Shown here: in pieces, positions 7,357 through 7,774 of the stretch
Position numbering within the stretch: position 1 is the first letter of the stretch
Layout of the letters: each line of letters begins with the position of its first letter
Origin: Mesorhizobium sp.
GTDB taxonomy: Bacteria; Pseudomonadota; Alphaproteobacteria; Rhizobiales; Rhizobiaceae
DNA length: 7,774 nucleotides
Direction: 5' to 3'
NCBI GenBank assembly: GCA_019509685.1
Contig: JAEKLU010000059.1
Coordinates: 1 to 7,774 of the forward strand
The notes under the pieces: generated by a model
Seen by the model: the letters and a program-made list of their open reading frames with translations, nothing else
Database searches by the model: none
What the model was told of the DNA's origin: nothing
Made by a program: the position numbers and the translations under genes

Positions 7357-7774
7357 GAAGGCTTCATCCCAGGCGGCGACGGCGGCGCGGGCGCGCTGGC
7401 TGACGTCCTCGACCGAAGCGCCCGGCTTGTAGAGGCTCGATCCCAGGCCGAAGACGCTGACGCCGACCGCCTTGTAGCCGGCAAAGTCCTTGTCGGAGAC
7501 GCCGCCGACCGCGCCGATCAGCGTCGTTGCCGGCAGCACGGCGCGAATGGCCGCGATGCCGCTCGATCCGAGAACGCTTGCCGGGAAGAATTTCAACGCC
7601 GACGCGCCAAGCCGGATCGCCTGGAACGCCTCGGTGGGCGTGAACACGCCGGGCATGGTGACCATGCCGTGATGCATCGCGCGGTCCATGACGTCGGCGT
7701 CGATGTTGGGGCTGACCAGCAGGCGTCCACCGGCCTTGTGCAAAGCGTCGACATCGGCCGCCGTCAGCACCGTA
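7345..7774 (-). CDS. dgoA: 2-dehydro-3-deoxy-6-phosphogalactonate aldolase (DgoA/KDPG aldolase family), 5'-truncated
   Basis: Class I aldolase that splits 2-keto-3-deoxy-6-phosphogalactonate into pyruvate and glyceraldehyde 3-phosphate in the De Ley-Doudoroff galactose/galactonate route; the close relative KDPG aldolase acts in Entner-Doudoroff metabolism. About 143 C-terminal residues are present and the frame is open to the window edge (reads TVLTAADVDAL), so the GTG at 7770 is an internal Val. Visible features are the SPNID loop, MPGVFTPTEAFQA, the Schiff-base lysine in SALKFFPAS (codon 7591-7593), the phosphate-binding GAVGGVSD, and FGLGSSLYKPGASVEDV at the C-terminus. The GLGSxLYxxGxS pattern favours DgoA over KDPG aldolase (Eda). 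The N-terminal catalytic Glu lies outside the window. The stop overlaps the lactonase start, so both belong to one sugar-acid operon that continues to the right. Confidence 0.9.
   Translation of the reverse strand, partial: TVLTAADVDALHKAGGRLLVSPNIDADVMDRAMHHGMVTMPGVFTPTEAFQAIRLGASALKFFPASVLGSSGIAAIRAVLPATTLIGAVGGVSDKDFAGYKAVGVSVFGLGSSLYKPGASVEDVSQRARAAVAAWDEAFGGQ

Noticed and set aside
7768..7770. GTG at 7770 as a true start of the aldolase
   Set aside because: The frame remains open to the window edge and the segment TVLTAADVDAL is an internal part of the aldolase barrel, so the gene is simply truncated.

Overview
The window is high-GC DNA from an alphaproteobacterium of the order Rhizobiales, most likely Mesorhizobium or a close relative. 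This rests on recognisable protein families and on the dnaK-dnaJ-pmtA linkage, not on a database search. It looks like ordinary chromosome: no transposase, integrase, phage gene, tRNA, rRNA, CRISPR array or toxin-antitoxin pair is visible. Nothing here looks like an undescribed multi-gene system.

Left part (1-3410, + strand): the 3' two thirds of dnaK, a clear intrinsic terminator, a 149-base leader, complete dnaJ, and a small SAM-dependent methyltransferase of the PmtA type (phosphatidylethanolamine N-methylation to phosphatidylcholine). The chaperone genes are therefore followed by a membrane-lipid gene.

Middle (3411-5264, + strand): a striking intergenic element comes first, made of eleven contiguous 8-base units preceded by an oppositely oriented arm of the same units. 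Then come an NADPH-dependent FMN reductase family gene, pyrF overlapping it by four bases, and a small DUF1330 gene. These three are probably one transcription unit.

Right part (5265-7774, - strand): a convergent junction with a strong stem-loop, then, read leftward from the right edge, a 5'-truncated KDPGal aldolase (dgoA type), an SMP-30/gluconolactonase family gene coupled to it by TGATG, another strong stem-loop, and an ATP-grasp protein of unknown substrate. The aldolase and lactonase fit one sugar-acid pathway: lactone hydrolysis to an aldonate, with cleavage of the phosphorylated keto-deoxy acid to pyruvate and glyceraldehyde 3-phosphate.

The items most worth a second look are the inverted octamer repeat between pmtA and the FMN reductase gene, the ATP-grasp protein with Glu at the usual metal-binding Asn position, and the stem-loop at 6420-6455 whose pairing is better in the minus-strand transcript.
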